Below, in pieces: positions 1 through 9,743 of a stretch of 42,720 bases of DNA. The position numbers and the translations under genes are program-made. This stretch comes from Thraustochytrium sp. TN22 (taxonomy: Eukaryota > Sar > Bigyra > Thraustochytrida > Thraustochytriidae): positions 1-42,720 of the forward strand of contig JABLUY010000284.1 of NCBI GenBank assembly GCA_013306675.1, given 5' to 3'. Below the pieces are notes generated by a model. The model did no database searches. It had not been told where the DNA came from and saw only the letters and a program-made list of their open reading frames with translations. Every line of letters begins with the position of its first letter. Position 1 is the stretch's first letter.

Positions 1-1153
1 CGCCGCGCCCCGCGCGCCGCGCCCCCGCGCAGGCGGCGGCGCGCCGGCGGACCCGGCGGCCGCGTTTGGGACCGTCGCGGACGCGTCGCGGACGTCGCGG
101 ACGTCGCGGACGTCGCGGACGTCGCGGAAAAGAACAGGCGCGGCGAGACCCGTCTCCGGGCGCCGAGTCCTCTGGCGCCGCCGGGTCCTGGCCGGCCTCG
201 CTCGCATCCAGGCCGCGAGCAGGCTCGCGCCGCGTCCCTCGCTCGTTCGAGTCGGCGGCGGCTCGCGCCAGGCAGGCAGGCAGGCGGGCAGGCCCGCGAG
301 CGCAGCGCAGCGCGGCGCTAGGAGCGCGGCGCGGCGCGGCGCGGCGCGGCGCAGCGCGGCGTCTCCGGTTGCTCGCTCGCGGCTGCCGCTGAGCTGAGCA
401 GGCAAGAAGCAGGCAGGCGGCCGGGTCCACCAGTGGGGCAGCGGCGGCAGCGGTGACGGGCGGGGTCAGCGAGACCGCGCGCTGCGGCTTCCTTGCTTCC
501 TTCCTTCCTCGCTTGTTTCCTCTGGCTGGTGCCGAGCCCTCGCGCGCGTCTCGACTCTCCTCACGTGTCGAGGCAGAGCAGAGCAGAGCAGAGCCGAGCA
601 GCAGAAGCGGCGCACTCGGCGACGCGCGCAGAGTGGTCTTGTGGGCGCCGCGGCGGCCTGTGGCTGGCCCAGGCTACTGACCGGGTTTTCCTTCGTGCTC
701 TGACCTCTTCTCTTCCCAGCTGGCTGCCGCTTCTTTCTTTCTCGCGGCTTGTGCCCCGTCTCTTCCCTATCACTGACTGACTGACAGCCAGATAGCGGCA
801 CGGGCGTCCGAGTCCGAGTCCTCCTCAGGCTCCGTCCCGACTAGGCCTAGGCCGGCCTACTCCAGCGCCGTCGGCTGCCGTCACGCTGCGCCAGTGGCGC
901 AGGCAGAGCCGCGAGCGAGGCAGCGCAGCGCAGCGCAGCGCGGCGGCGCGCGGGCGCGGCAGCAGCGGCGCGGCGGCAGCGGCGCGGCGGCAGCGGCGCG
1001 GCAGCAGCGGCCCGGCGGCGAGGCCGCGGGCGAGAGCGGAGCGAGGCCGGCCGGCCAGGGCGCTCGCTCGGCAGCGGGCAAACAGCAGGCAGGCTGGTGG
1101 GCTGGGCAGCCGCCGCGGGGCCCGGAGGAGCCCCGGCGCGCGGCTGGGAGGAG
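1..1153. promoter_or_regulatory. GC-rich leader/promoter region of the CELF-like gene
   Basis: No convincing coding sequence is seen here; open frames begin at non-ATG codons or have purely compositional translations. The stretch holds simple repeats: a 9-bp unit (gacgtcgcg) at about 76-128, an AGGC-type run at 269-293, GCGGC-type runs at 320-360 and 915-1020, and a pyrimidine-rich block at 485-530. A good-looking 3' splice site (CTGAC, then a pyrimidine tract, then CAG) ends at 719, which could mark a 5'-UTR intron, although no equally good donor was found. A CTAGGCCTAG palindrome lies at 841-850. Confidence 0.5.
76..128. repeat. 9-bp tandem repeat (gacgtcgcg)n
   Basis: About five to six copies of a 9-bp unit run through this short stretch, with the first copies slightly diverged. 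It lies in the noncoding leader region and has no apparent coding role. Confidence 0.8.
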
Positions 1154-1834
1154 ATGGCGGCCAACGGCGACGAGGCGGGCGCCGCGGACGCGGCGAGCGG
1201 CAGCGCGCCCAGCCCGCCGGCGTCGCCCAGGTCGGCGCCGGCGGAGCGGCTGCAGGGCGACTGCGAGGGCCTTGTGATCCGCGCGGCGCGCGACGATAAC
1301 AGCATGATGCAGGTCAGCGACGAGTTCGGGGTCCTCAACTTCATCGACGAGGCGCAGGACGGCGGCGCGCTGGACGACGACAGCGACGGCAGCGGCGACA
1401 TGGCGCGTTCGCTCGACGTGCCTGCGGTGTCGGGCTCGCCCGTTGCCAATGGGCTCGACATCGACAGGACGGGCTCGCCGGCCGAGCCCAACACGGCGCT
1501 CTCGGCGCCCGTTGTCGGCTCCACCGCCTCGCCCGTGCTCAGCAGCTCCGGCTTCCCGGACCCGGTGCGCTCCTCGCGCAGCGCGTCTGGCTCGCCCGTG
1601 GCGTCCATGAACTGGGAGGCCGGCCCGCTCACGTCGCCGCTCGGCTTTGGCAACCCGTTCTCGCCGGACGAGGTGCCCAAGGGCCCTCGCGCCGGTGGCG
1701 AGGCCCGCAAGACGCGCCGCTGGACGGTCAACGTGCCCTCGCTTTCGCACTTTGGCGACGACGTTGAGGCGGAGAACCCGTTTCACATCCAGCTACCGCC
1801 AGTCGGCGAGAACGGCTCGCCAGCACACCAGCAG

Positions 1835-1905
<71 letters not shown>

Positions 1906-3394
1906 CGACTCGCAGCAGCAGCAGCACGACTCGCAGCAGCAGCAGCAGTCGCAGCCGCAGTCGCAGTCGCACCACGCGTCGCCGCGGCAGCCGTCGTCGA
2001 CACCGACGTCCTCACACCAGGCCGCCGATTTGCAGCGCGACCTGCAGCAGCACCAACAGCAGGCGTACCTGGATCAGGATCAGGATGTGCAAACGGAGTT
2101 GGACGAGATCGCGCACGAAGAGGCGCGCCTCCACGCGCAGCTACGCACGCTTCAGGAGCGCAAGCGCAGGCTGCTGGCACACGCCGGCATCACCGTCAAC
2201 GGCGATGCGCCGCTCTACATGTCGCCAGGCATGGTGCCGCCGCCGCCTCCTGACCTGAGCCCGCCGCCCAGCCCGAGCCCGGGCCCGCTGCAGCCGCACG
2301 CGCCACCGCCTGGTGGCATGCGCCGCTTCTCCGCGTTCGACGCCGGCCATGCTGGCTGGACATCGCCTGCGCACTTCGTCGGCTCGCCTGCCAACATCCG
2401 CAAGGCCAACAGCGACGAGACCGCCTCGACAGCGACCGGCGCGGCCGAAGACACCTTCCCGGTGCCCATGCTGCACCCGGGCGCTAGTCCGGTTCTCAAC
2501 GGCGGCAGTCCGGCCTGGGAGAACGTCCGCTCGCGCCGCCACACCGTGGGCGGGAACGCCCCCGGCACGCCGAACAGCATGGGATACGGCGGCTCCTTTT
2601 ACAACAACGGCTTCCACCCGGCTTATTACCCGGCGTCGGCCAGCGCCGCTGCCATGATGCAGCAGCAGCAGCAGCAGCAGCAGCCGCAGCAGTCGTCGCA
2701 ACAGCAAATGCCGCCGCCGCCGCCGCTGGCCCCTGGTCAGCATGCCGGTGACCAGGGTCCATACTACTATGTGCAGCCGGAGAATGGCATGCCGCAAACC
2801 ACGCAACCCCAGACGGAGCCCTCGGCCTCCTCGCAGTCGGGCCAGTCGCCGCCGCGCGGCGGCTCGCCCGCGCACCACCACCACCACCACCACCACCACC
2901 ACCATCAGGGCATCAACGGCGACATGCAGAATGGCACGCCCATCAATTCGCCCAATGGCCATTCGGCGCGCACGCCCACTGCGCAGACGCCGCTGGGCGG
3001 CCAGCAGCAGCAGGTGCAGACGCCGCAGCAGCGTGCGCTCGCCGCCAATCCGGCCCACGCAAACGGCAGTGTGCCGCCCGCCAACCGCCAGGCCACTGGC
3101 CCGCCCGGCGCCAACATCTTCGTGTTCAACTTCCCGCGCAGCTTCGAGGACAAGGACCTCGAGGCTGCCTTTGCGCCCTTTGGCAACGTGCTCTCCGCCA
3201 CAGTCTTCATCGACAAGGTCACCGGCAAGTCCAAGTGCTTCGGCTTCGTGTCCTACGACGTTGTCGACAGCGCGCAAGAGGCCATCGATAAGATGAACGG
3301 CGCCACGCTTGGTGGCAAAGTCGTCAAGGTGCAGATCAAGCGCGAGCGCAATGCACGTAGCGACAATCCGCAGGATCACTCCATCGGCGCCTGA
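1154..3394 (+). CDS. CELF/Bruno-like RNA-binding protein, polyQ-rich, single C-terminal RRM
   Basis: A 746-residue protein ending in one RNA-recognition motif at about residues 650-735. The RNP2-like strand (NIFVFNFP) and RNP1 (KCFGFVSY) are clear, and the wording around them (PFGNVLSATVFIDK, KVQIKR) closely matches the third RRM of CELF/Bruno proteins. Those proteins bind GU-rich RNA and control splicing, translation and decay. The two N-terminal RRMs of CELF are absent. The rest is low complexity: 25 Gln at residues 226-250, a further Gln run near 505, 11 His at 574-584, many Ser-Pro sites, and a short coiled coil near 306-345. ATG 1154 is the first in frame and has G at -3 and +4. The RRM family is secure; the exact role is inferred. 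Confidence 0.88.
1829..1903 (+). repeat. CAG/CAA repeat encoding 25 Gln
   Basis: Twenty-five consecutive glutamine codons, mostly CAG with a few CAA interruptions, lie inside the CELF-like gene. Shorter CAG blocks follow to about 1950, and another lies near 2656-2700. Tracts of this kind are prone to length change. Confidence 0.9.
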
Positions 3395-3784
3395 GGCATT
3401 TCCTTCCTTGCTCCCCCCTCCCTCCCGCTCGCTCCCATGCGCGCCTGTGCCAATGCCAATGTCTATGCCTGTACCAAGCACGCCATCGCCATCGCCTTCA
3501 CCAGGGACCAAAGAAAAAGGTGCAAAAGATGACGGGTTATAGCTAGCTAGGAGTCTGGGCCAACGGGGTGGGAGCGCCCTCGTCTCCAACACGCGCTCGC
3601 TCGTCTCCACCACGCGCTCGCTCGTCTCTACCACGCGCTCGCTCGTTCGCTCATGTCAGTCCGCGATCGAGGCACCGCTCACGTGTTGTGTTCAAACATT
3701 ATGCATCCGCTGTGAATGTGTGTTCTTCAAGTAGCCAGAATAATCTCTGCCAAGCTTTTATTATGATTGCATCATCATCTTCTA
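3395..3784. other. Convergent 3' region with 20-21-bp repeat
   Basis: This region lies between the stop codons of two converging genes. An AGCTAGCT-containing motif lies at 3540-3550. Three copies of a 20-21-bp unit (cacgcgctcgctcgtctc with small changes) occupy about 3588-3650. The far end becomes AT-richer and carries a polyadenylation-like signal for the minus-strand gene. No gene is seen. Confidence 0.6.
3757..3762 (-). terminator. Candidate AATAAA polyadenylation signal for the Trx-TrxR gene
   Basis: The plus strand reads tttatt here, giving AATAAA on the minus strand, about 23 bases past the stop codon of the thioredoxin-reductase fusion. The site lies in a locally AT-rich patch. Use of this hexamer in this organism is assumed. 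Confidence 0.4.
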
Positions 3785-5075
3785 TCAGGCGGTCTCCTCG
3801 CAAGCCTCCTTCTCGTCCACCTCGCCGCGAATCTCGCGCAGAAGAGCTTCGTCCGCGGCGGCGCGCTCGTCCTGGATACCGTGCTCCTGCAGCCAGCGCT
3901 CGGCGTCCAACGCGGCCATGGCGCCCGTGCCAGCGGACGTGATGGCCTGCCGATAGACGGCGTCCGCTACGTCGCCCGCCGCAAAGACGCCCGGCACCGA
4001 GGTGCGCGTCGACGGACCGTCCACGCGCAGGTAGCCCACCTCGTCCATGAGGAGCTGGCCGCGGAACGGCCACGTGTTGGGCGTGTGGCCGATGGCGATA
4101 AAGGCGCCGCTCACCGCAAGGTCGAACTCCTCGTCCGAGTCCACGCGGCGCAGGCGCGCGCCGGTGAGCAGTTCGATGTCCTCGGTCGTGTCCGCGCCGT
4201 GCGCGGTCGCGTGCGGGTCGCTCTCCGCCTCCTCAGGCGACTCGGTGTGGCCGGCAAAGCTGACGACCGTGGCATTCCAGACGACATCAATCTTAGGGTG
4301 CTCCAGCACGCGCTGCGCCAGGATGACCGACGCCTTGCTGAAGGTGTCGCGCCGGTGCACGATGGTCACCTTGGATGCCATGGTCGCCAGGTGCAGCGCC
4401 TCCTCCATGGCCGTGTCGCCGCCGCCCACCACCATCACCTCCTGGTCGCGGTACAGGTAGCCGTCGCACGTGGCGCACGCCGACACGCCGCCGCCCTTGT
4501 AGCGGTCCTCAGACTCGAGGCCAAGCCACTTGGACGCCGCGCCCGTGGCCACCACCACGGTGTGCGCCTCGGTGCGCGACGTGTTCGTCACCAGCACGTG
4601 CGGCGTGCCGGGCGTCGAGCTGAATTCCACGCCCGTCACCATATCGTCAGAGAAGACCGCGCCGTACCGCGCGGCCTGCTTCTGCATCTCATACACGACC
4701 GCGGGCCCGGTTATATCAATGGCCAGACCCGGGTAGTTCTCCACGAGCACGCCCTTGCCGCAAAGCTGGCCATCGTTCGGCGGCCCAATCACCACGGGCC
4801 GCAGGCCGGCGCGCGCCGCGTAGACCGCGGCGCTCAGGCCAGCCGGGCCCGCGCCGATGATGGCGACGCGCTCTGCGATGCCGTCCGGGTCCGGCGAGTA
4901 CATGGCAAAGACGGTCGCGCCGTCCTCGCCCTCACCGCTCCCCTCGGAGTCCTCCTCCTCGTTCTCCTCCGCCTCCAACTCCGCCTCCATCTCCGCCTTG
5001 CGCTTCTCCAGCTCAGCCTCGAGCGCCTCCACGGTTGCCAGGTGCAAATTAGGCTGCGCTGGCTCGCTGCTGCTC

Positions 5076-5114
<39 letters not shown>

Positions 5115-5833
5115 CTGTTGCGCCGGCTCGAGGACGACGACGGCGGCGGCGTCTGGCTGCTGCCGCCGTCCTTGCCCTTGGCGCCTTCCTGCTGCTTGGC
5201 GTCCGGGTCGTACCGCGGCGCCATATCAGGCTCCGCCCCATACTTCTTCTTGAGCGCCTTGGCCAGGCTGCGGTGGCCCTTGCCGCCTGCCTCGCCGCCC
5301 GCCTTCTTGAGGACCTTGTCCAGGTTCTCCGCCGTCGCCTTGTCCGGAGCGTGCTCCTGGTAAAACGCCTCCAGCGCCTCGCGCGAGATGCGCACGTTGT
5401 TCTCGCGGAAGTCGCGCGCCAGCTTGCCGGCCCACGACTGCAGCTGCTGCAGGTCGCCGCCCGAGAACTGGTGCTGCTTCTTGCCGTTCTGGTAGATTTG
5501 GAACGTCGGCATGCTGCGGATGCGCTGGATCGAGCTCGTCTCGCGGTTCATGTTCACGTCCACCTTGGCAAACACCACCTTGTCACGGTACTGCTTCGCC
5601 AGGTTCTTGTAGTGCGGCGCGATCTGCCGGCACGGCCCGCAACCGTCGCTGTAGTAGTCCACGATCACGCCCAGCCCCGTCACGTCGCGGTGGTAGTTGA
5701 GCAGCCGCGTGAACTCGCTCTGCGTCTTCACGTTGCGCACCAGCGGCCGCGCGCCGGCCGCCGCCGTCGCCAGCACCGCGGCCGCCAGCGCCAGCGCCAG
5801 CGCCACCCGCCGCGCGCCCGCCATGAGCGCCAT
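3785..5833 (-). CDS. Secreted/ER-targeted thioredoxin - thioredoxin reductase fusion
   Basis: A 682-residue flavoprotein fusion. Residues 1-27 form a signal peptide (basic n-region, long Ala/Leu core). A thioredoxin domain follows (about 30-140) with active site CGPC at Cys65/Cys68; the usual Trp before the first Cys is Gly. A linker of about 180 residues contains a Ser run and a strongly acidic segment. The reductase domain (about 318-655) has the FAD motif GAGPAG, redox site CATC at Cys453/Cys456, an NADPH-site GGGDTA, and a late FAD motif AAGDV, as in low-molecular-weight NTRs. It should pass NADPH electrons through FAD and CATC to its own CGPC. Plant and cyanobacterial NTRC proteins carry the domains in the opposite order. 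The only in-frame ATGs are Met1 and Met4; upstream is repeat-rich leader. No KDEL-type tail is present, so the final location (ER lumen, secreted, or an organelle reached by a signal peptide) is open. Confidence 0.9.
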
Positions 5834-6314
5834 CTCGCACGGGCCCGACCGCTCCGAGCCCGCGCGCGCGGACACTCGCCACGCCCGGCACGCCGCTGCG
5901 CGCCCTCTGCCGCCGCCCGAGCCGCCGCGCCGCCGCCGCCCGCCGCCGCGCGACCGCGCCACGCTGGCCCAGGAACGGGCTCTGCGACGAGCACCAGGCG
6001 TACCGGGACAACCACGCGCAAGGGGACGACGACCACGACCAGGACGAGGACGAGGACGACAGGACGATGCAGAGGACCACAACGAAAGGACGATGCAGAG
6101 GACGAGGACGAGGATGAGGACGAGGACGAGGACGAGGACGAGCGCGCGCAAGGGAACAACGACCAGGACCAGGACCAGGACCAGGACGAGGTCGAGCGAG
6201 GACGAGGACGACAACGACAGGACGATGCAGAGGACGAGGAGCGCAGGAGAGGCGTGGAGGGCGGGAGGGTGGCAGGAGGACGAGCAGGATGGGAGGAGGA
6301 CGAGGAGGACGGGA

Positions 6315-6510
6315 CGAGGTGGACGAGAGCGAGGAGGACGGGAACGTGACACGGACAGGTCGAACGGAGTGCAGTCGAACGTCCAAGACGAGAACGAGGG
6401 CGAGGGCGAGAACGGGGACGGGAGCGGAGGCGAGGAGGACGAGGAGGAGGGCGAGAATGAGGAGGTGGACGAAAGCTAGGAGGACGGGAGCGCGACACGG
6501 ACACGTCGAA
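6315..6510. repeat. Imperfect tandem duplication, ~147-bp period
   Basis: A segment beginning gaggtggacgagagcgagg near 6317 recurs near 6462 as gaggtggacgaaagctagg. Both copies continue into GACACGGACA and GTCGAAC stretches, so the copies are about 147 bp apart with scattered substitutions and small indels. Confidence 0.65.
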
Positions 6511-6511
6511 C

Positions 6512-6581
6512 GCAGTCGAACGACCACAGTCCAAAGACCGCAGTCGAACGACCGCAGTCGAACGACCGTAATCGAACGACA
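6512..6581. repeat. 14-bp repeat gcagtcgaacgacc
   Basis: Four full or near-full copies of a 14-bp unit (gcagtcgaacgacc) are found in the divergent intergenic region, three of them directly adjoining at 6540-6581. The core GTCGAACG also occurs in the upstream duplicated segment near 6360-6380. Confidence 0.7.
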
Positions 6582-7095
6582 AAGACAAGAAAAAGATTGC
6601 GAGTGCGAGGACGAGCACAAACGCGAAGCACGCCGGCTCCTGTCCCGACCCGCCCGGCGAGCACTCATCCTCACCAAGAGTCACCGCCCACGCCCCGAAG
6701 TCGGCAAGCCCACCCTAAAATCAGCGCGCCGCAGTTCCAGCGCACCGAGCTCCTGAAGCTCCCGCTTAGACCCACCCCGTGATCCCGCCGACCGACCCCG
6801 AGCCCAAATCAGCCGCAGCGTCTCGCCCTCCTGCCGCGCCTCCGCCACCTCCGGCGTCAGCTTCAGCAGCAGCGCCGCCTCCCCAGTGACCCGGCGCCGC
6901 GCCCCTCGCACACTGGGTCCGCGCGCGCACCCCGGCTCTCCGACCGCTGCGGCACCCGGGCGTCGATCAATCAGCAGTTTCGTGCCACCTCTCCTGCCCA
7001 GCGGCGCGCGCGCGGGCCCGAGCCGGAGCGGCGTCGCGGCGCCTGCGCGAGCCTCGGCGCGCGGGCCGGCGCGGCGCAGAGCGCCTCCTCGCGCT

Positions 7096-7096
<1 letters not shown>

Positions 7097-7132
<36 letters not shown>

Positions 7133-7133
7133 T
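7097..7133. repeat. CGG trinucleotide run
   Basis: Twelve or so uninterrupted GCG/CGG triplets lie about 365 bp upstream of the start codon at 7498, probably within promoter or leader sequence. Confidence 0.8.
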
Positions 7134-7497
7134 GCGCATCAGAGGGCCAACCCGCGCCCGCTCGAGCCCTCGGCGCAGCCTGCCGCGCGGCGAGGGCGCA
7201 GACGGACAGCCGCCGGCGGCCCGCGCCCGCCCGCCCGCCCGCCCGCCGCCGCGCGGCGCGCTCGCGGCGGCCGAGGCGGCCGAGGCGAGGTCGGCGCAGT
7301 CGGCGCCGAGCACGAGGCCGGCGGGCCTGGAGCGCGAGCTGGACGCCGGCGACCAGGCCGCCGCGCGCAGGGCGAGGCGCGCGCAAGTGCCAAGGTCCCG
7401 GACCGACTCGCGCGCGCGCCTGGTCGCAGCTCGCAGGCTCGCAGGCTCGTAGGCTCGCAGGCTCGCAAGCTCGCAAAGGCCGAGCGAGGAGGCGACG

Positions 7498-8322
7498 ATG
7501 GGCCAGGAGGCGTCCAGCGTGCTGCCGCCGCCGACCGCCGGCAAGCGCCAGCAGGAGCTGGACGCGGCGGCCGCGGCGTCGCAGCTGGTGCGGCGCGAGT
7601 CCTTCACGGAACGGCTGGTGGCCGCCATCGTGCCGGCGCTGCGCAGGACCGAGAGCAGCGACACGCTGCGGTCCAGCGAGATGAGCGAGAGTGAGGAGGA
7701 ATCGCCCAGCTACGAGGACGACTACGACGTGGAGACAAAGGGCGGGGACGTCTCCCCCATTCACTGCAGCGTGGGCCACACCGACCTGCTCTTCGACCGC
7801 GTCGACAGGTCGCCCGTGCCGGAGTCCGGCAAGGCCGGCGCGAGCGCCGCCGGCGCGCGCAAGTCGCGCCTGCCCACCTCGCCCACCCTGCTCGCCGCCA
7901 AACACGCCGCCCGCGAGGACCGCGCGGACCTCGAGGCGCTCGAGCTGCTCGAGTCGCTCAACGAGGAATCCTTGCTTAGCGACGACTCCGCGCTCTCCGA
8001 GGATGAGGAACTCTTCCTGCTGCGCCGCGCTGCCGAGGCGTGGGAGAAGAACGACATGGACGCCATCCAGGTTTGCGAGGCGGAGATCCGCGTCAAGCTG
8101 CTCGACCCCAAGAAGGACTCGCGCTCGCGTCTGGAGCGCGAGGTGCTCTTTTTGCGCCAGCAACTTGAGAAGCAGAACTCCGACCTCCTCCGCCTGCGCA
8201 TCGCGGGCGCGGCCTCGGGCTCCGTGCCGGAGTCGCTCTCCTTGGACTCCGAGTCCGCCATCTCCGACGGCGTTTCCGAGTCGGACGCCTTCTCCTCTGT
8301 CTCTAACCAAGGCTACCTGTAA
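7498..8322 (+). CDS. Predicted N-myristoylated acidic protein, function unknown
   Basis: A 274-residue protein that I do not recognise. It begins MGQEAS, with Gly2 and Ser6, which fits the eukaryotic N-myristoylation consensus and predicts membrane attachment after removal of Met1. The middle (about 55-85) is Ser/Glu/Asp-rich and looks phosphorylatable. A helical Glu/Leu-rich region covers about 140-195, and a short coiled coil (LEREVLFLRQQLEKQNSDLL) lies near 211-230. The C-terminal 35 residues are Ser-rich. There are no catalytic motifs and no membrane helix. ATG 7498 follows leader repeats and has A at -3. Its 3' end converges on the neighbouring membrane-protein gene, with only about 150 bases between the stop codons. 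Coding status is well supported by composition; function is unknown. Confidence 0.7.
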   Translation: MGQEASSVLPPPTAGKRQQELDAAAAASQLVRRESFTERLVAAIVPALRRTESSDTLRSSEMSESEEESPSYEDDYDVETKGGDVSPIHCSVGHTDLLFDRVDRSPVPESGKAGASAAGARKSRLPTSPTLLAAKHAAREDRADLEALELLESLNEESLLSDDSALSEDEELFLLRRAAEAWEKNDMDAIQVCEAEIRVKLLDPKKDSRSRLEREVLFLRQQLEKQNSDLLRLRIAGAASGSVPESLSLDSESAISDGVSESDAFSSVSNQGYL

Positions 8323-8395
8323 GCTTCTCCCCTCTTCTCGTCCTCTGATCAACCAAACATAACGAAATTGTGAATCTGATGATGCAAACGCATCC

Positions 8396-8421
8396 AAAAC
8401 AACAACAACAACAACAACAGC
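8396..8421. repeat. CAA trinucleotide run
   Basis: A run of about eight CAA/CAG triplets lies in the short gap between two converging genes. A similar TTG run lies between another convergent gene pair at 22112-22149. Confidence 0.8.
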
Positions 8422-8471
8422 AAAAGACCATCTTCGTGCCGTGCGACCCAGCCCAGCCCAGGGCAACTCGG

Positions 8472-9032
8472 TCAGATCGTGCCTGTGACAGGGCCGACCA
8501 GCTTGTCCTCATCGCTCGTCCCCTCGCTCGTCCCGAACGGACACGACAGGCAGGCGATGGGGAGCCAGCAAATCACAACAGGCGCGCCCACCAGCGAGAG
8601 GTAGCCGCAGGCGCGGCTCACGCTGCTCGCGTCCTCGGACTCCCGTGAGAGAAGAAACAGCGAAAGCCCCGCGGCCAAGAAGACAGCGCACACGAAGAAT
8701 GCTGTGCCAAGACGGACGACCAGCACCGAGCTCTCCGGCATGAGCCGCGGCACCGCGCTCGACACGCACGCCAGCGGCGCGAAGACACCCACAAAGAGCA
8801 GCGTCCCGTACGAGCTCGCCGAATGGTACGCCGAGAACCACACGTCATCCTCCCACGCTGGGTCTGCCTGGTTCATGCTCGCCCACTTGCCGGCCGCCAG
8901 CTCGCGCACGAAGAACGAGTTGAGCGCCACGACGCAGCCCCCGGCCGTGACGGCCAGTGCCAGCAGCGCGCCGCGGCCCGTGGCTGCGCACGACTGTGGC
9001 TGCTCCTCGGCGCCCCGTAGCTGGCCCAGCAT
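8472..9032 (-). CDS. Four-helix integral membrane protein, function unknown
   Basis: A 186-residue protein with four hydrophobic segments: about 22-45, 73-95, 103-130 and 142-165. The loop after the first helix (about 45-70) is polar with several Trp/Asp, and the C-terminal 20 residues are acidic and polar. I do not recognise the family; the four-helix layout recalls claudin/tetraspan or DUF-type small membrane proteins, but no signature motif was found. ATG 9032 is the first ATG of the frame; the frame stays open upstream to about 9161 through a tandem repeat that would encode Asp-Asp-Ala units, so an upstream exon or longer N-terminus cannot be excluded. The gene is divergent from the pseudo-archaemetzincin gene. 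Confidence 0.6.
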   Translation of the reverse strand: MLGQLRGAEEQPQSCAATGRGALLALAVTAGGCVVALNSFFVRELAAGKWASMNQADPAWEDDVWFSAYHSASSYGTLLFVGVFAPLACVSSAVPRLMPESSVLVVRLGTAFFVCAVFLAAGLSLFLLSRESEDASSVSRACGYLSLVGAPVVICWLPIACLSCPFGTSEGTSDEDKLVGPVTGTI

Positions 9033-9743
9033 CCTCGCGTCGTCAGCGTCGTCAGCGTCGTCAGCGTCGTCAGCGTCGTCAGCGTCCTTCGCGCCGCGCC
9101 ACCCGCGGCCGTGCCGCACGCGGCCGACCGCGACTTGCAGCTCTGCCAGCTGCCCGGGCACGCGGCGGCCCCACAGGCACGTCGTGCACGTGCCCAGCGG
9201 GGCGAGGAAGCCCCCTTCCGCGCACGTCTACGCGTCCTCGGCGCCTCATCGCCCGCGGCATTTGCTGTGCCACCGGCGCGCCGCATCGAGCCCACGCCCT
9301 GACTAGGTTTGCCGTGCAGTGCGTGCTTTCCGGCGCGCCTGGGTGCTAGATTCTGTACACGACTGCGACGGTCCAAGCAGGCACGCCTAACCACGGGCTC
9401 AGAGACTTGCGCAAGTCGGTTCACCGCCTGGGACGCGCGGCCCAGCGCGTCCACATGCACTCATCGGGTGCAGCGCTCTTGCCCGGCAATGCGCCTGCTT
9501 CTCAAGCAATGAAACCTGGCGCAGCCTGCCAGTGAGGCTGCCACAGAAAAATAGGCTTGGTGCACACCCAGTGCGCACGCGCGAAGAAAGCGAACCACGG
9601 CGCGGGCCCGTCTCCGGTCTCCAAGTCGCGCGGGCCTTGCGACCAAGCACGACCTCTCGGCCTTCGGCCGACGCGTGTTCTCGCGGGCCCAACTCGCCCA
9701 CGTGGCTGGCTTGTGCCGCAAGTGCGTCGCGTGCGCCGTGAGG
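9033..9743. promoter_or_regulatory. Divergent intergenic region with 9-bp repeat
   Basis: This holds the promoters of the membrane-protein gene (-) and the IQ/pseudo-archaemetzincin gene (+). A 9-bp unit (cgtcgtcag) is repeated about five times at 9039-9088, directly upstream of the minus-strand start. The rest is of slightly lower GC than flanking genes and shows no supported coding sequence. Confidence 0.5.
9039..9088. repeat. 9-bp tandem repeat (cgtcgtcag)n
   Basis: About five direct copies of a 9-bp unit. In the minus-strand frame of the neighbouring membrane protein it would read as Asp-Asp-Ala repeats, but it lies before the first ATG. Confidence 0.8.

Larger units (their letters stand above)
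5834..7497. promoter_or_regulatory. Divergent intergenic region, repeat-rich
   Basis: This region separates two divergent genes, so both promoters should lie here. It is dominated by low-complexity DNA: GAC/GAG-rich repeats at about 6020-6480, an imperfect 147-bp duplication, a 14-bp repeat at 6512-6581, a CGG run at 7097-7133, and 9-bp units (gctcgcagg) at 7430-7475. Long open frames cross it on both strands, but their translations are pure Arg/Asp/Glu/Ser repeats without ATG starts of good context. No gene is supported. Confidence 0.5.

Noticed and set aside
8472-9161. Longer N-terminus (to 9161) for the four-helix membrane protein
   Set aside because: The frame is open but has no ATG upstream of 9032; the extension would start at GTG and consist of Asp-Asp-Ala repeats.
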